Positions 39,463-47,402 of a stretch of DNA of 64,000 nucleotides are shown piece by piece. The stretch is from positions 186,001 through 250,000 of the forward strand of contig NZ_JBIWCW010000003.1 of NCBI RefSeq assembly GCF_044761665.1, given 5' to 3'. The DNA comes from Peribacillus sp044761665 (GTDB lineage Bacteria; Bacillota; Bacilli; Bacillales; DSM-1321). Below the pieces are notes generated by a model. The model saw only the letters and a program-made list of their open reading frames with translations, made no database searches and had not been told where the DNA came from. The stretch's first letter is position 1. Every line of letters starts with the position of its first letter. Position numbers and translations under genes: made by a program.

Positions 39463-40329
39463 ATGGTATATCGTTTATTAGCGGTTAACATTGAGGGAAC
39501 ATTGCTTCAGTCCAATGGCCGTTTAAATAAATCGACTAAAGAGGCCATTGAATATGTGCACCATAAGGGTGTCCATGTTGCGCTTGTAACGTCAAGGAAT
39601 TATCATTCAGCCAAAAAAGTGGCCAAAGCCCTAAAAATAAATCCCATGATCGTTGCCCAACAGGGGGCTTTTGTCGGAGCATCCATTGAGAAGCCCATCA
39701 TGGTAAAACGAATGTCAGAAGAACTGACTGTGGAACTCGTGCAAATGCTAGAAAAGACCAATTCACAAATCATGCTCCATCATGAAAAGTACTCACTTGG
39801 CAATCGATTTAATCTCCCGGAAAACTTACTCGGTAAAACGGTCATGTATATGAATGATCAGAATATTTATGCCCAAAACTTTGTGGATGACATAAGTGAA
39901 GAACTTATGGACCATCCCATGGCTCCTACAAAGATTGATATCATCTTTACGGAGCAGGCAGATCAAGTGGAAATGCAAAAGCTGGTAAAGGATATGTTTC
40001 CGGAAGTTGAAGTGTTCATGCACCCCGGCCATAGGCTAACGATTGTCCCTAGAGGTGTCTCGAAATGGAGTGGCGTTTTATATTTAGCGGATCATTTAGG
40101 GGTGAAACGGACAGAAATCGTAACGATTGGAGACGGAATGGATGATATAGAGATGATTGCTGGGGCAGGCTTAGGTGTAGCGATGGGAAATGCAGACCCT
40201 GAAGTCAAAAAAGCGGCGAAGTGGGTGACTCGCTCCAACGATGATGACGGGATTGCCTATATGCTAAGGGAGTTCTTCCGTAAGCAACATCCAATCGATT
40301 TTTTACAAAAGATGAATATGCTCAAATAG
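39463..40329 (+). CDS. yhaX: Cof-type HAD superfamily protein YhaX, altered motif I
   Basis: A 288-residue Cof-type HAD protein, the same length as B. subtilis YhaX. Motif II is VALVTSRNY, motif III the lysine in PRGVSKWSG (about residue 205), and motif IV IGDGMDDIEMIAGAGLGVAM (about 225). Motif I, normally DxDGT with the nucleophilic Asp, reads LLAVNIEGTLL: both aspartates are replaced by Asn and Glu. Phosphatase activity through an aspartyl intermediate is therefore doubtful. ATG 39463 follows GGGGGAGATCAGC. An in-frame ATG 39448 lacks such a site. Position near yheA supports the name. Confidence 0.82.
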   Translation: MVYRLLAVNIEGTLLQSNGRLNKSTKEAIEYVHHKGVHVALVTSRNYHSAKKVAKALKINPMIVAQQGAFVGASIEKPIMVKRMSEELTVELVQMLEKTNSQIMLHHEKYSLGNRFNLPENLLGKTVMYMNDQNIYAQNFVDDISEELMDHPMAPTKIDIIFTEQADQVEMQKLVKDMFPEVEVFMHPGHRLTIVPRGVSKWSGVLYLADHLGVKRTEIVTIGDGMDDIEMIAGAGLGVAMGNADPEVKKAAKWVTRSNDDDGIAYMLREFFRKQHPIDFLQKMNMLK

Positions 40330-40337
40330 TATGCAGC

Positions 40338-40364
40338 ACCCTTCATATGAAGGGTCTTTTTTTT
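40338..40364 (+). terminator. Terminator of yhaX
   Basis: ACCCTTCATATGAAGGGT (40338-40355) is a perfect palindrome able to form a seven-base stem with a four-base loop, followed by CTTTTTTTT. Confidence 0.88.
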
Positions 40365-40452
40365 GTTTCAATGGTCAGGTTTTTCTGTCCCATAAATAAT
40401 TTCGGACATTATCCATAAACTAAGCAAATCCCCAATGGAAAGGAAGAATGTA

Positions 40453-40701
40453 ATGGACGTTATCAATGCGAAAGAAGTGCAAGTTGGCGATGAAGTATTT
40501 GTGATTTATAATAATCCGCACGTCCCCACGGTTTCGAATGTAAGGGCGGCAGAAGTTGTCCAGCATCCGAAAGACCCTAATGCAGTCGCATTATTCTTGA
40601 ACGATACTTTTCATACGATTGAAGACGATGATGCATTATTTTCATCGGAGGCCGCTGCGGAACAAGCGTATAGTAATTTTATTAACGATCAATTGACTTG
40701 A
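40453..40701 (+). CDS. SplA-like regulatory protein, 82 aa
   Basis: An 82-residue protein resembling SplA, the TRAP-like regulator encoded before the spore photoproduct lyase gene splB. Matching blocks are VGDEVFVIYNNPHVPTVSNV (about residues 10-29), VQHPKDPNAVALFLNDTFHT and DDALFSSEAAAEQAY. I start at ATG 40453 because AAAGGAAG lies correctly before it. ATG 40435 is in frame upstream. No splB follows: a terminator and a convergent gene come next. So its target is elsewhere or it is a stand-alone paralog. Confidence 0.72.
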   Translation: MDVINAKEVQVGDEVFVIYNNPHVPTVSNVRAAEVVQHPKDPNAVALFLNDTFHTIEDDDALFSSEAAAEQAYSNFINDQLT

Positions 40702-40708
40702 AAAGGGA

Positions 40709-40741
40709 GAAGCCCCCGCTTGGATGAGCGAGGGCTTCGTT
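40709..40741. terminator. Bidirectional terminator
   Basis: GAAGCCCCCGCT (40709-40720) pairs with AGCGAGGGCTTC (40726-40737) except one C-A mismatch. It separates the convergent splA-like and DinB-like genes. Confidence 0.82.
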
Positions 40742-40745
40742 CGTA

Positions 40746-41204
40746 TCATTTCGCTGCATGGATCACACGCAACATCGCATGGATCTGCCCCATATGGTAT
40801 GTTTCGTGGAATAGGGCAAGGTTCACCATTTCTCCATATGTTTCAAAACCTTTGAAGGGTTTTTCAAGTTTTTCGGTCAATCGTTCTTCCGGAATGGCAA
40901 GGAGACGATCCAGCTGTTCTTTAAATTGCTCAATCAATACTTCAACAGGGGGAACGGCATCTGTCCAGTCTGCAGGGCTCGTACCTTGGGCAAAGAATTC
41001 AGCGTAATTGGCCGGCAAGTTTCCTGCTGCCGGATGATCAAGCAAGAATTTTTCCGTTACGAACAATGTATGTCCAAGGTGCCAGTGAATGTTATTGTTA
41101 AATCCCTCGGGTTGGATACTTGTCAATTCAGGGGTAATCCGGTCGATGGCTCTTTCGAAAAATTTACCTCTGATGAGTGAAAAACGTTTTTGTAATGGGT
41201 TCAT
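40746..41204 (-). CDS. DinB/YfiT-fold family protein, copy 1
   Basis: A 152-residue four-helix-bundle protein of the DinB family. The three metal-ligand histidines fit the usual spacing: one in GFNNNIHWHLGHTLFV (about residues 38-53) and two in LFHETYHMGQIHAM (about 131-144, HxxxH). DinB-fold proteins include bacillithiol-dependent transferases and damage-induced proteins. Substrate unknown. Start ATG 41204 after AGAAGGAGCTACTATC on the minus strand. It has a related copy at 43868 on the other side of asnB. Confidence 0.85.
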   Translation of the reverse strand: MNPLQKRFSLIRGKFFERAIDRITPELTSIQPEGFNNNIHWHLGHTLFVTEKFLLDHPAAGNLPANYAEFFAQGTSPADWTDAVPPVEVLIEQFKEQLDRLLAIPEERLTEKLEKPFKGFETYGEMVNLALFHETYHMGQIHAMLRVIHAAK

Positions 41205-41411
41205 GATAGTAGCTCCTTCTAGTTGTCGCAATCAAAACGTCCACCGCACATGACAATGGTACGAATGATAGCCTGTGATATAAGTTAGTCTTCCTAATGA
41301 TAATCTATTTATAAATATAATCAAGCCGTTCTTAAGCGGGAAGTGGAATTCCGGCAAACGCTTTGTACCGAGGAAAGCCCGACTTCATTATCATTTATCA
41401 TATAAAAGAAA

Positions 41412-41449
41412 ATATCCCTATCAAGGCTTTGGAAGCTTGATAGGGATAT
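41412..41449 (-). terminator. Terminator of asnB
   Basis: ATATCCCTATCAAG (41412-41425) and CTTGATAGGGATAT (41436-41449) are perfect fourteen-base arms. On the minus strand the stem is followed by TTTCTTTTATA. Confidence 0.9.
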
Positions 41450-41477
41450 GGATGGAAGACAAGTGATGGTTAAACCA

Positions 41478-43373
41478 TTAAGTAAGTACCGCCTGTCTTT
41501 TTGTTTCTTGTTTTTCCTCTATATGATTGAAATCATAGGCATATTCTATATAGATTTGGTGCCAGATCATAAAGACTAAGATGGTCCATAACTTTCTGCT
41601 ATTATCCTTTTTGCCAGAGACATGTTCCTGCAATAAGTCAAAAACCGCTTTTTTATTTAAAAGGTAATCAGTCGGGCTAGTCCGTATTAAATTGTTGGCC
41701 CAATCATACATTTCATCCTTCAACCAATGTCGAATGGGAACGGGGAAGCCTAATTTCTTTCGATTCAGTACATGATCCGGGACGATTCCCTCGGCTGCCT
41801 TCCGGAGTATATATTTAGTCGTATTATTTTTGATCTTTTGATCTGTTTGGATTTTTGCCGCTACCTTGAAAACTTCTTTATCCAAGAAAGGAACCCTCAA
41901 TTCAAGGGAGTTGGCCATCGTCATCTTGTCAGCCTTCAACAGAATATCTCCCTGTAACCATGTAAGGATATCTAAATGCTGCATTTTTGTAACGGCATCA
42001 TACGATTTGGATTGATTGTAGAAAGGTCCGGTTATGGTCGAATATTCTAAGTTAGACTTGTAGTCTGTCAGCAATGACTTCTTTTCACTTTCTTCAAACA
42101 TCTTCGCATTGCCGATATATCTCTCTTGTAAAGGAGTGACACCACGTTCGATGAAGTTTTTCCCCTTCACCCCATCAGGTAAGATCCTGCTCATCATTTT
42201 CAATAGATATTTGATCGGGTTTGGGATAGAGTTAAACATTTTCAGCGATTGAGGCTCCCTATAGATATTATATCCACCGAAAAGCTCGTCCGCCCCTTCG
42301 CCGGATAATACCACTTTTACATGTTTTCTAGCTTCGCGGGCCACAAAATATAATGGAATGGCTGCCGGATCTGCCAATGGGTCGTCCATGTGCCAAATGA
42401 TTTTAGGAAGTTCTGCAAGATATTCCTCAGGAGAAATGATATAACTGATATTCTCTAAATTAAGAGCATGGGCCGTTTCTTTCGCCACGTCCACTTCACT
42501 GAATCCATCTCGTTCAAAACCGACGGAGAACGTCTTTAATTGAGGATTGATCTCTTTTGCGATGGAAACGATAATGGAAGAATCTATGCCTCCGGAAAGG
42601 AACGATCCAACTGGTACATCACTTCGCATATGCACATTCACTGAATCTATTAAAACATCACGTATTTCTTTAGTAAGTTGTGTTTCAGATAGATTCATCG
42701 GTTTGAAAGTGGGAGACCAATATCGTACGATGTTCAATTTACTTCCTGGTTTACTCGTGAAGTAATGGCCGGGTGCCAGTTTTTTGATTCCGTTTGTCAT
42801 TGTATCTGGTTCTGGAACGTATTGGAAGCTAAGGTAATGCTGTAAAGAGTCAGAGTCTATTTTCCCTTCCATCGCTAGAAGGATGCTCTTCTTTTCTGAT
42901 GCAAAATAAGTCAATTCTTCTTGTTCCGAGTAAAAGAATGGCTTAATGCCGAACTGGTCTCTTGCCCCAAACAAAGTTTGCTCAATTTTATCCCATATGA
43001 CAAAGGCAAACATGCCTCTTAACTGATCTACCATGCGTTCCTTTTGATCACTGTATAAGGCGATGATAACTTCGGTGTCGGATTCGGTAGCGAATTCATA
43101 CCCTTTTTGTAATAATTCTTTTCGTAATTCAATATAGTTATAGATTTCACCATTAAAGATAATCCAATAACGGTCATTTTCAAAAGATAGAGGTTGATGC
43201 CCGCTTTCTATATCAATGATACTGAGTCTTCTAAATCCAAAATTAATATAGTCATCCGCATAATATCCTTCATCATCTGGTCCTCTATGTGTTATAAGAG
43301 TGTTCATTTCCTTGAATTTTACCATCTCTGACTTTTTAGGTTCATGATGCATACAACCAACAAATCCACACAT
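41478..43373 (-). CDS. asnB: Asparagine synthetase (glutamine-hydrolysing) AsnB
   Basis: A 631-residue enzyme (B. subtilis AsnB is 632 aa) making asparagine from aspartate, glutamine and ATP. The glutaminase nucleophile is Cys2 in MCGFVGCMHH, so translation must begin at ATG 43373, behind AGGTGATCCTA, rather than at 43382. Other motifs are HRGPDDEGYY, FNGEIYNY, the synthetase P-loop-like SGGIDSS (about residues 262-268) and SGEGADELFGGY. AsnB amidotransferases in bacilli also include the peptidoglycan-amidating type. Size and sequence fit the synthetase group, but that split needs phylogeny. Flanked by two DinB-like genes. Confidence 0.9.
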   Translation of the reverse strand: MCGFVGCMHHEPKKSEMVKFKEMNTLITHRGPDDEGYYADDYINFGFRRLSIIDIESGHQPLSFENDRYWIIFNGEIYNYIELRKELLQKGYEFATESDTEVIIALYSDQKERMVDQLRGMFAFVIWDKIEQTLFGARDQFGIKPFFYSEQEELTYFASEKKSILLAMEGKIDSDSLQHYLSFQYVPEPDTMTNGIKKLAPGHYFTSKPGSKLNIVRYWSPTFKPMNLSETQLTKEIRDVLIDSVNVHMRSDVPVGSFLSGGIDSSIIVSIAKEINPQLKTFSVGFERDGFSEVDVAKETAHALNLENISYIISPEEYLAELPKIIWHMDDPLADPAAIPLYFVAREARKHVKVVLSGEGADELFGGYNIYREPQSLKMFNSIPNPIKYLLKMMSRILPDGVKGKNFIERGVTPLQERYIGNAKMFEESEKKSLLTDYKSNLEYSTITGPFYNQSKSYDAVTKMQHLDILTWLQGDILLKADKMTMANSLELRVPFLDKEVFKVAAKIQTDQKIKNNTTKYILRKAAEGIVPDHVLNRKKLGFPVPIRHWLKDEMYDWANNLIRTSPTDYLLNKKAVFDLLQEHVSGKKDNSRKLWTILVFMIWHQIYIEYAYDFNHIEEKQETKRQAVLT

Positions 43374-43545
43374 TAGGATCACCTACCTTATTAAGTTTTT
43401 TATCTGTGAATCTTGTTTTATGTTGGAAAAGTCCGTGTCTAATAGGAGTTCGCCTATATTAGAATGATTGAGGGTTGAGTAGAATAGGATAATCACAAAA
43501 GAACAGAATTATCCATATTAGTTTAAATGTTACAACAATTTTACT

Positions 43546-43574
43546 ATTATAATGGTAAATGTTACATTTTTCAA
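43546..43574 (-). promoter_or_regulatory. asnB promoter flanked by TGTTACA direct repeats
   Basis: On the minus strand TTGAAA (43569-43574), 17 bases, then TATAAT (43546-43551). The heptamer TGTTACA occurs at 43528-43534 and 43560-43566 on +, one copy within the promoter spacer and one downstream of the -10, 32 bases apart (about three helical turns). A repressor operator is possible. Confidence 0.55.
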
Positions 43575-43668
43575 CCCTTTTTTACCCTTTTTTATAGGAC
43601 TAAAAATGATTCGAGTTAGTACTGATGTCTGGTTTTGTCCTTTTGTGTTAAGGGGGTAGCAGCAAAGT

Positions 43669-43823
43669 ATGAAAGAGAAATATGTAGGTATCACAGTAGG
43701 CGCTCTTTTTTATGTAAATCTGTGCCAGGAAGGAAAGATAATAAGTCTCTTGGTGAAAAAGACCTAAGTGTGGATGGTAGAGAATTTGGGAGATGGGAAT
43801 GGAGTGTTCCTTATGACTCGTAA
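43669..43823 (+). pseudogene. Possible frameshifted small gene
   Basis: ATG 43669 opens MKEKYVGITVGALFYVNLCQ EGKII in one frame; a shift near 43740 continues as SLGEKDLSVDGREFGRWEWS VPYDS to a stop at 43823. Each frame alone looks poor, but together they read as a short protein. A terminator-like hairpin lies directly after the second stop. The interpretation is tentative; unrelated overlapping ORFs remain possible. Confidence 0.3.
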
Positions 43824-43826
43824 AAA

Positions 43827-43862
43827 AACCTGCCACTCCGTTTTGGCGTGTCAGGTTTTATT
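43827..43862. terminator. Bidirectional terminator-like hairpin
   Basis: AAAACCTGCCAC and GTGTCAGGTTTT pair with one mismatch around an eleven-base loop, with flanking A and T runs. It lies between the possible plus-strand remnant and the DinB-like gene on -. Confidence 0.7.
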
Positions 43863-43867
43863 AGTAA

Positions 43868-44317
43868 TCAATTAGATGATTGAATGAGAAGTTTCATGGC
43901 ATGAATTTGTCCGATGTGATTGGTTTCGTGCAAGACTACAGTGCTAATGAAGTCCTCCACTGTTTCCATGCCCATGAATGGAGTTTCTACTTTATCTTTA
44001 TACGTTTCTTCTGGAATTTCAAGAATCCGATCAAGTTGCTCCTGTAACTGCTGTTTCAATGTTTCAGTGGAAGGAACGTTCCCTGTCCAATCTGACGGTT
44101 TTGAACCATATCCGAATAGCTGTCCGTAGTTTTCCGGTAAGTTACTGCTTTTGCCGAATAAAAACTTGTCCGCTACACAAAGTACATGTCCCAGGTGCCA
44201 GTGAATCGTGTTGTTGAATCCTGTTGGCTGAATGTCCATGAATTCTGGAGATAACTCATCGATTTCTTTTATTAAACTGCTCCGTGTCATCTTCAATTGA
44301 TTTTTTATATAACTCAT
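43868..44317 (-). CDS. DinB/YfiT-fold family protein, copy 2
   Basis: A 149-residue DinB-family four-helix bundle. It shares with the gene at 40746 the blocks GFNNTIHWHLGHVLCVADKF, NLPENYGQLF, KPSDWTGNVPS, the LDRILEIPEET helix and PFMGMET. The closing LHETNHIGQIHAMKLL carries the HxxxH pair. The two are clearly paralogs bracketing asnB on the same strand. Metal-dependent transferase activity is typical of the fold, with the substrate unknown. ATG 44317 follows GAGGAGGATGAAAA. Confidence 0.85.
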   Translation of the reverse strand: MSYIKNQLKMTRSSLIKEIDELSPEFMDIQPTGFNNTIHWHLGHVLCVADKFLFGKSSNLPENYGQLFGYGSKPSDWTGNVPSTETLKQQLQEQLDRILEIPEETYKDKVETPFMGMETVEDFISTVVLHETNHIGQIHAMKLLIQSSN

Positions 44318-44482
44318 TTTTCATCCTCCTCATATCGGTTTGTGATTTCTTATTCTGCATTAAAGTATAACAAGTATTGTTGGAATTCTCCAAGATAAGT
44401 GAGATGTTAAAAGTGAAGGGATCTTCAAGTTTATTTCCTTTTATTATTGAAATTAACAGAAAATTAAGTATAATTAGAATTA

Positions 44483-44499
44483 TGTAATAAAAACTTACG
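44483..44499 (+). promoter_or_regulatory. Near-consensus GlnR/TnrA site upstream of urease
   Basis: TGTAATAAAAACTTACG matches the TGTNA-N7-TNACA consensus of GlnR/TnrA operators except the last base. It lies about 100 bases before ureA. Urease genes of B. subtilis are controlled by TnrA and GlnR, so nitrogen control here is likely. Confidence 0.55.
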
Positions 44500-44599
44500 T
44501 AGTTGTGTTATATATCTAAGTTTCATTGAAGTATGATAAGCCGAACAAATGAAATTCATAACGATATCTTGCAGTGTGGATGAAAGAAGGAGAGAGGTC

Positions 44600-44902
44600 A
44601 TGCGTTTAACGGCGAGAGAACAGGAGAAATTACTGGTCGTGGTTGCAGCAGATTTAGCAAGAAGGAGAAGAGAGAGAGGATTGAAATTGAATTATCCGGA
44701 GTCCATTGCCTTAATCACGTATGAAATCATGGAAGGGGCACGTGATGGAAAGTCTGTAGCGGAGCTTATGCAATTTGGCAGGATGATCCTTTCCAGCGAA
44801 GATGTAATGGAGGGGATTCCGGATATGATCCACGATATACAAGTGGAAGCGACGTTTCCGGATGGTACGAAGCTTGTAACGGTACATAATCCGATTCAGT
44901 GA
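44600..44902 (+). CDS. ureA: Urease gamma subunit UreA
   Basis: A 100-residue gamma subunit, the full family length. It begins MRLTAREQEKLLVVVAADLA, continues RRRRERGLKLNYPESIALIT and YEIMEGARDGKSVAELM, and ends KLVTVHNPIQ. With UreB and UreC it forms the (alpha-beta-gamma)3 nickel enzyme that splits urea to ammonia and carbamate in the cytoplasm. I use ATG 44600 after GAGAGAGGTC. The frame extends to 44549 but the family starts at this methionine. First gene of a seven-gene operon. Confidence 0.97.
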   Translation: MRLTAREQEKLLVVVAADLARRRRERGLKLNYPESIALITYEIMEGARDGKSVAELMQFGRMILSSEDVMEGIPDMIHDIQVEATFPDGTKLVTVHNPIQ

Positions 44903-44915
44903 GGGAGGTTGTTGC

Positions 44916-45239
44916 ATGATTCCAGGTGAATATATCCTGAAAAAGGATCCGATTGTCTGTAACGAAGGGAAGCCTGTGACGAGCATATCCGTCATCAATC
45001 GCGGAGACCGTCCAATTCAGGTTGGCTCACATTTTCATTTTTATGAAGTGAATGATGGATTGGAGTTTTCTCGTGAGGATACTTATGGAAAACGGCTGAA
45101 CATTCCTGCAGGAACGGCGGTCCGCTTTGAGCCAGGGGATGAAAAGGAAGTAGAACTGATCCCTTTTAGCGGTAAAAGGGAAGTGTACGGATTAAGTAAT
45201 CGAACGAACGGACCGCTCGATGTGGAGGGTGAAAGATGA
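44916..45239 (+). CDS. ureB: Urease beta subunit UreB
   Basis: A 107-residue beta subunit. Typical blocks are MIPGEYILKKDPIVCNEGKP, VINRGDRPIQVGSHFHFYEV (about residues 27-46), GKRLNIPAGTAVRFEPGDEK and VELIPFSGKREVYGLSNR. It is structural, packing against UreC in the urease trimer. ATG 44916 follows GAGGGAGGTTGTTGC, 13 bases after ureA. Its stop overlaps the ureC start by four bases. Confidence 0.97.
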   Translation: MIPGEYILKKDPIVCNEGKPVTSISVINRGDRPIQVGSHFHFYEVNDGLEFSREDTYGKRLNIPAGTAVRFEPGDEKEVELIPFSGKREVYGLSNRTNGPLDVEGER

Positions 45240-46945
45240 GTCATGAAATGTCACGGAAGCAATATAGCGACATGTTCGGTCCTACGACCGGGGATTTAGT
45301 AAGATTGGCAGATACGGAACTTTTCATTGAAATAGAAAAAGATTTTACTAAATACGGAGATGAAGTGAAGTTCGGCGGAGGGAAGGTCATACGTGATGGG
45401 ATGGGGCAACACCCAACCGCTGTTGGGGAAGCTGTCATGGATCTTGTTTTCACGAATGCAATCATTGTCGATTACACGGGCATCTACAAAGCGGATATCG
45501 GTGTGAAGGATGGGTACATTGCGGCAATCGGTAAGGCAGGGAATTCACTCTTGATGGATGGGGTGACGATGACGATTGGGGCGGCGACTGAAATCATTGC
45601 AGCCGAAGGGAAAATCGTGACGGCTGGAGGAATTGATGCACATATCCATTTCATTGCGCCTCAGCAAATAGAGACTGCATTATCAAGTGGGATCACGACG
45701 ATGATTGGCGGAGGTACGGGACCTGCAACCGGAACGAATGCCACGACGTGTACACCTGGATCCTGGAATATCCATAAAATGCTTGAAGCGGCCGAACATT
45801 TCCCGATGAATCTTGGGTTTTTAGGAAAAGGGAATGCCTCGGCAGAAGAACCCCTTGTGGAACAAATAAAGGCAGGGGCCATCGGGCTGAAATTGCACGA
45901 GGATTGGGGAACGACGGCAGCGGCAATCGATTCAAGCTTAACGGTGGCGGATGAATATGACGTCCAGGTTGCCATCCATTCTGATACCCTTAATGAAGGG
46001 GGCTTTGTCGAGGATACGATTGCAGCCATCAAGGGACGTGTCATACATACCTACCATACCGAGGGAGCGGGTGGCGGACATGCCCCGGATATTATTAAGG
46101 TGGCCAGTTATCTGAATATCTTACCTTCGTCGACCAATCCAACACGTCCTTACACAATCAATACATTGGAAGAACACTTAGACATGCTGATGGTATGCCA
46201 TCATCTGGATCCATCCGTCCCGGAAGACATCGCCTTTGCCGATTCCCGAATAAGAAAAGAAACGATCGCTGCGGAAGATATCCTCCATGATTTAGGCGTC
46301 TTCAGCATGATCAGTTCGGATTCACAAGCCATGGGCCGGGTGGGTGAAGTGGTCATGCGGACATGGCAGACGGCGGATAAAATGAAAAAACAACGGGGAA
46401 AGATGGTGGAGGAGAAAGGGGAAGGCGATAATTTCCGTGTAAAGCGTTATGTCGCCAAGTATACGATTAATCCGGCCATCACCCATGGAATCTCAGATGT
46501 TGTCGGATCACTGGAAGTAGGGAAATTCGCCGATCTGGTTGTCTGGGATCCAGCCTTTTTTGGGGTGAAACCGGATTTGATCTTAAAAGGGGGCATGATC
46601 GCCCACAGCATTATGGGAGACCCCAATGCTTCCATTCCAACACCCCAGCCGGTTTTATATCGCCCGATGTTTGCCAGCTTTGGCCAAGCCGTTTCGAGTA
46701 CGTCGATTACATTCTTGTCCAAAGTAGCGTATGAGGCGGGAATCCACAAGGAACTTGGATTGAAAAAAATCGTAAAGACCGTCTCTAATATTCGCAATCT
46801 TACAAAAAAAGATATGAAGTTAAACAGTGAAACACCCGAGATCGAAGTGGATCCACAAACATATGAAGTGACGGTCGACGGTGATTTAATTACATGTGAG
46901 CCGGCAGAAGTTCTGCCAATGGCTCAACGATACTTTTTATTCTGA
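45236..46945 (+). CDS. ureC: Urease alpha (catalytic) subunit UreC
   Basis: A 569-residue catalytic subunit. The nickel ligands appear in GGIDAHIHFIAPQ (two His, about residues 135-140), the carbamylated lysine in IGLKLHEDWG (about 218), HSDTLNEGGF and HTYHTEGAGGGHAPD (His ligands about 247 and 273), and an Asp ligand in MISSDSQAMGRVGEV (about 361). The flap region has MVCHHLDPSVPEDIAFADSR with the catalytic His. All key residues are present, so the enzyme should be active once nickel is loaded. It starts within the ureB stop codon (ATGA). Confidence 0.98.
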   Translation: MSHEMSRKQYSDMFGPTTGDLVRLADTELFIEIEKDFTKYGDEVKFGGGKVIRDGMGQHPTAVGEAVMDLVFTNAIIVDYTGIYKADIGVKDGYIAAIGKAGNSLLMDGVTMTIGAATEIIAAEGKIVTAGGIDAHIHFIAPQQIETALSSGITTMIGGGTGPATGTNATTCTPGSWNIHKMLEAAEHFPMNLGFLGKGNASAEEPLVEQIKAGAIGLKLHEDWGTTAAAIDSSLTVADEYDVQVAIHSDTLNEGGFVEDTIAAIKGRVIHTYHTEGAGGGHAPDIIKVASYLNILPSSTNPTRPYTINTLEEHLDMLMVCHHLDPSVPEDIAFADSRIRKETIAAEDILHDLGVFSMISSDSQAMGRVGEVVMRTWQTADKMKKQRGKMVEEKGEGDNFRVKRYVAKYTINPAITHGISDVVGSLEVGKFADLVVWDPAFFGVKPDLILKGGMIAHSIMGDPNASIPTPQPVLYRPMFASFGQAVSSTSITFLSKVAYEAGIHKELGLKKIVKTVSNIRNLTKKDMKLNSETPEIEVDPQTYEVTVDGDLITCEPAEVLPMAQRYFLF

Positions 46946-46955
46946 GGTGAATGGC

Positions 46956-47402
46956 ATGATTGTCGAAAAGGTAGTAGGAAATGTTGAAACTATTGAAAAT
47001 AAACCAAAACATATGGAGCGGGTTTTTCTCGAAAGCGATGCGTTAAGAAAGAGAATTCAACGGGTGAAAACGGATCATGGCAATGAAATCGGAATCCGTC
47101 TCAAGCATCATAAAGATTTAGTGGACGGCGACATTTTGTATATGGATGAGAAGAACATGATTGTGATTCAGACAATCGATGATGATATCTTAACGATCGT
47201 GCCTACATCCATTGAGCAGATGGGCAATATCGCACATCAATTGGGTAATCGCCACTTGCCGGCACAATTTGAAGGAGATGAAATGCTAGTCCAATATGAT
47301 TATCTGGTGGAAGAATTGCTCGCTCAGCAAGGCATTCCCTTTCGCCGTGAAAAAAGAAAGGTAAAACAGGCATTCCGTCACATCGGCCATTCACATGAAT
47401 GA
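46956..47402 (+). CDS. ureE: Urease accessory protein UreE (nickel chaperone)
   Basis: A 148-residue metallochaperone. The N-terminal domain (about 1-70, MIVEKVVGNVETIENKPK, then KRIQRVKTDHGNEIGIRLKH) is followed by the metal-binding domain with IAHQLGNRHLPAQFEGDEML (about 88-107). The C-terminus ends GHSHE, a short version of the His-rich nickel tail. ATG 46956 follows TGAGGTGAATGGC, eleven bases after ureC. The frame is open upstream but lies inside ureC. Confidence 0.95.
   Translation: MIVEKVVGNVETIENKPKHMERVFLESDALRKRIQRVKTDHGNEIGIRLKHHKDLVDGDILYMDEKNMIVIQTIDDDILTIVPTSIEQMGNIAHQLGNRHLPAQFEGDEMLVQYDYLVEELLAQQGIPFRREKRKVKQAFRHIGHSHE

Noticed and set aside
45661..46044. 127-codon minus-strand ORF inside ureC
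   Set aside because: Antisense shadow of the highly conserved urease alpha gene.
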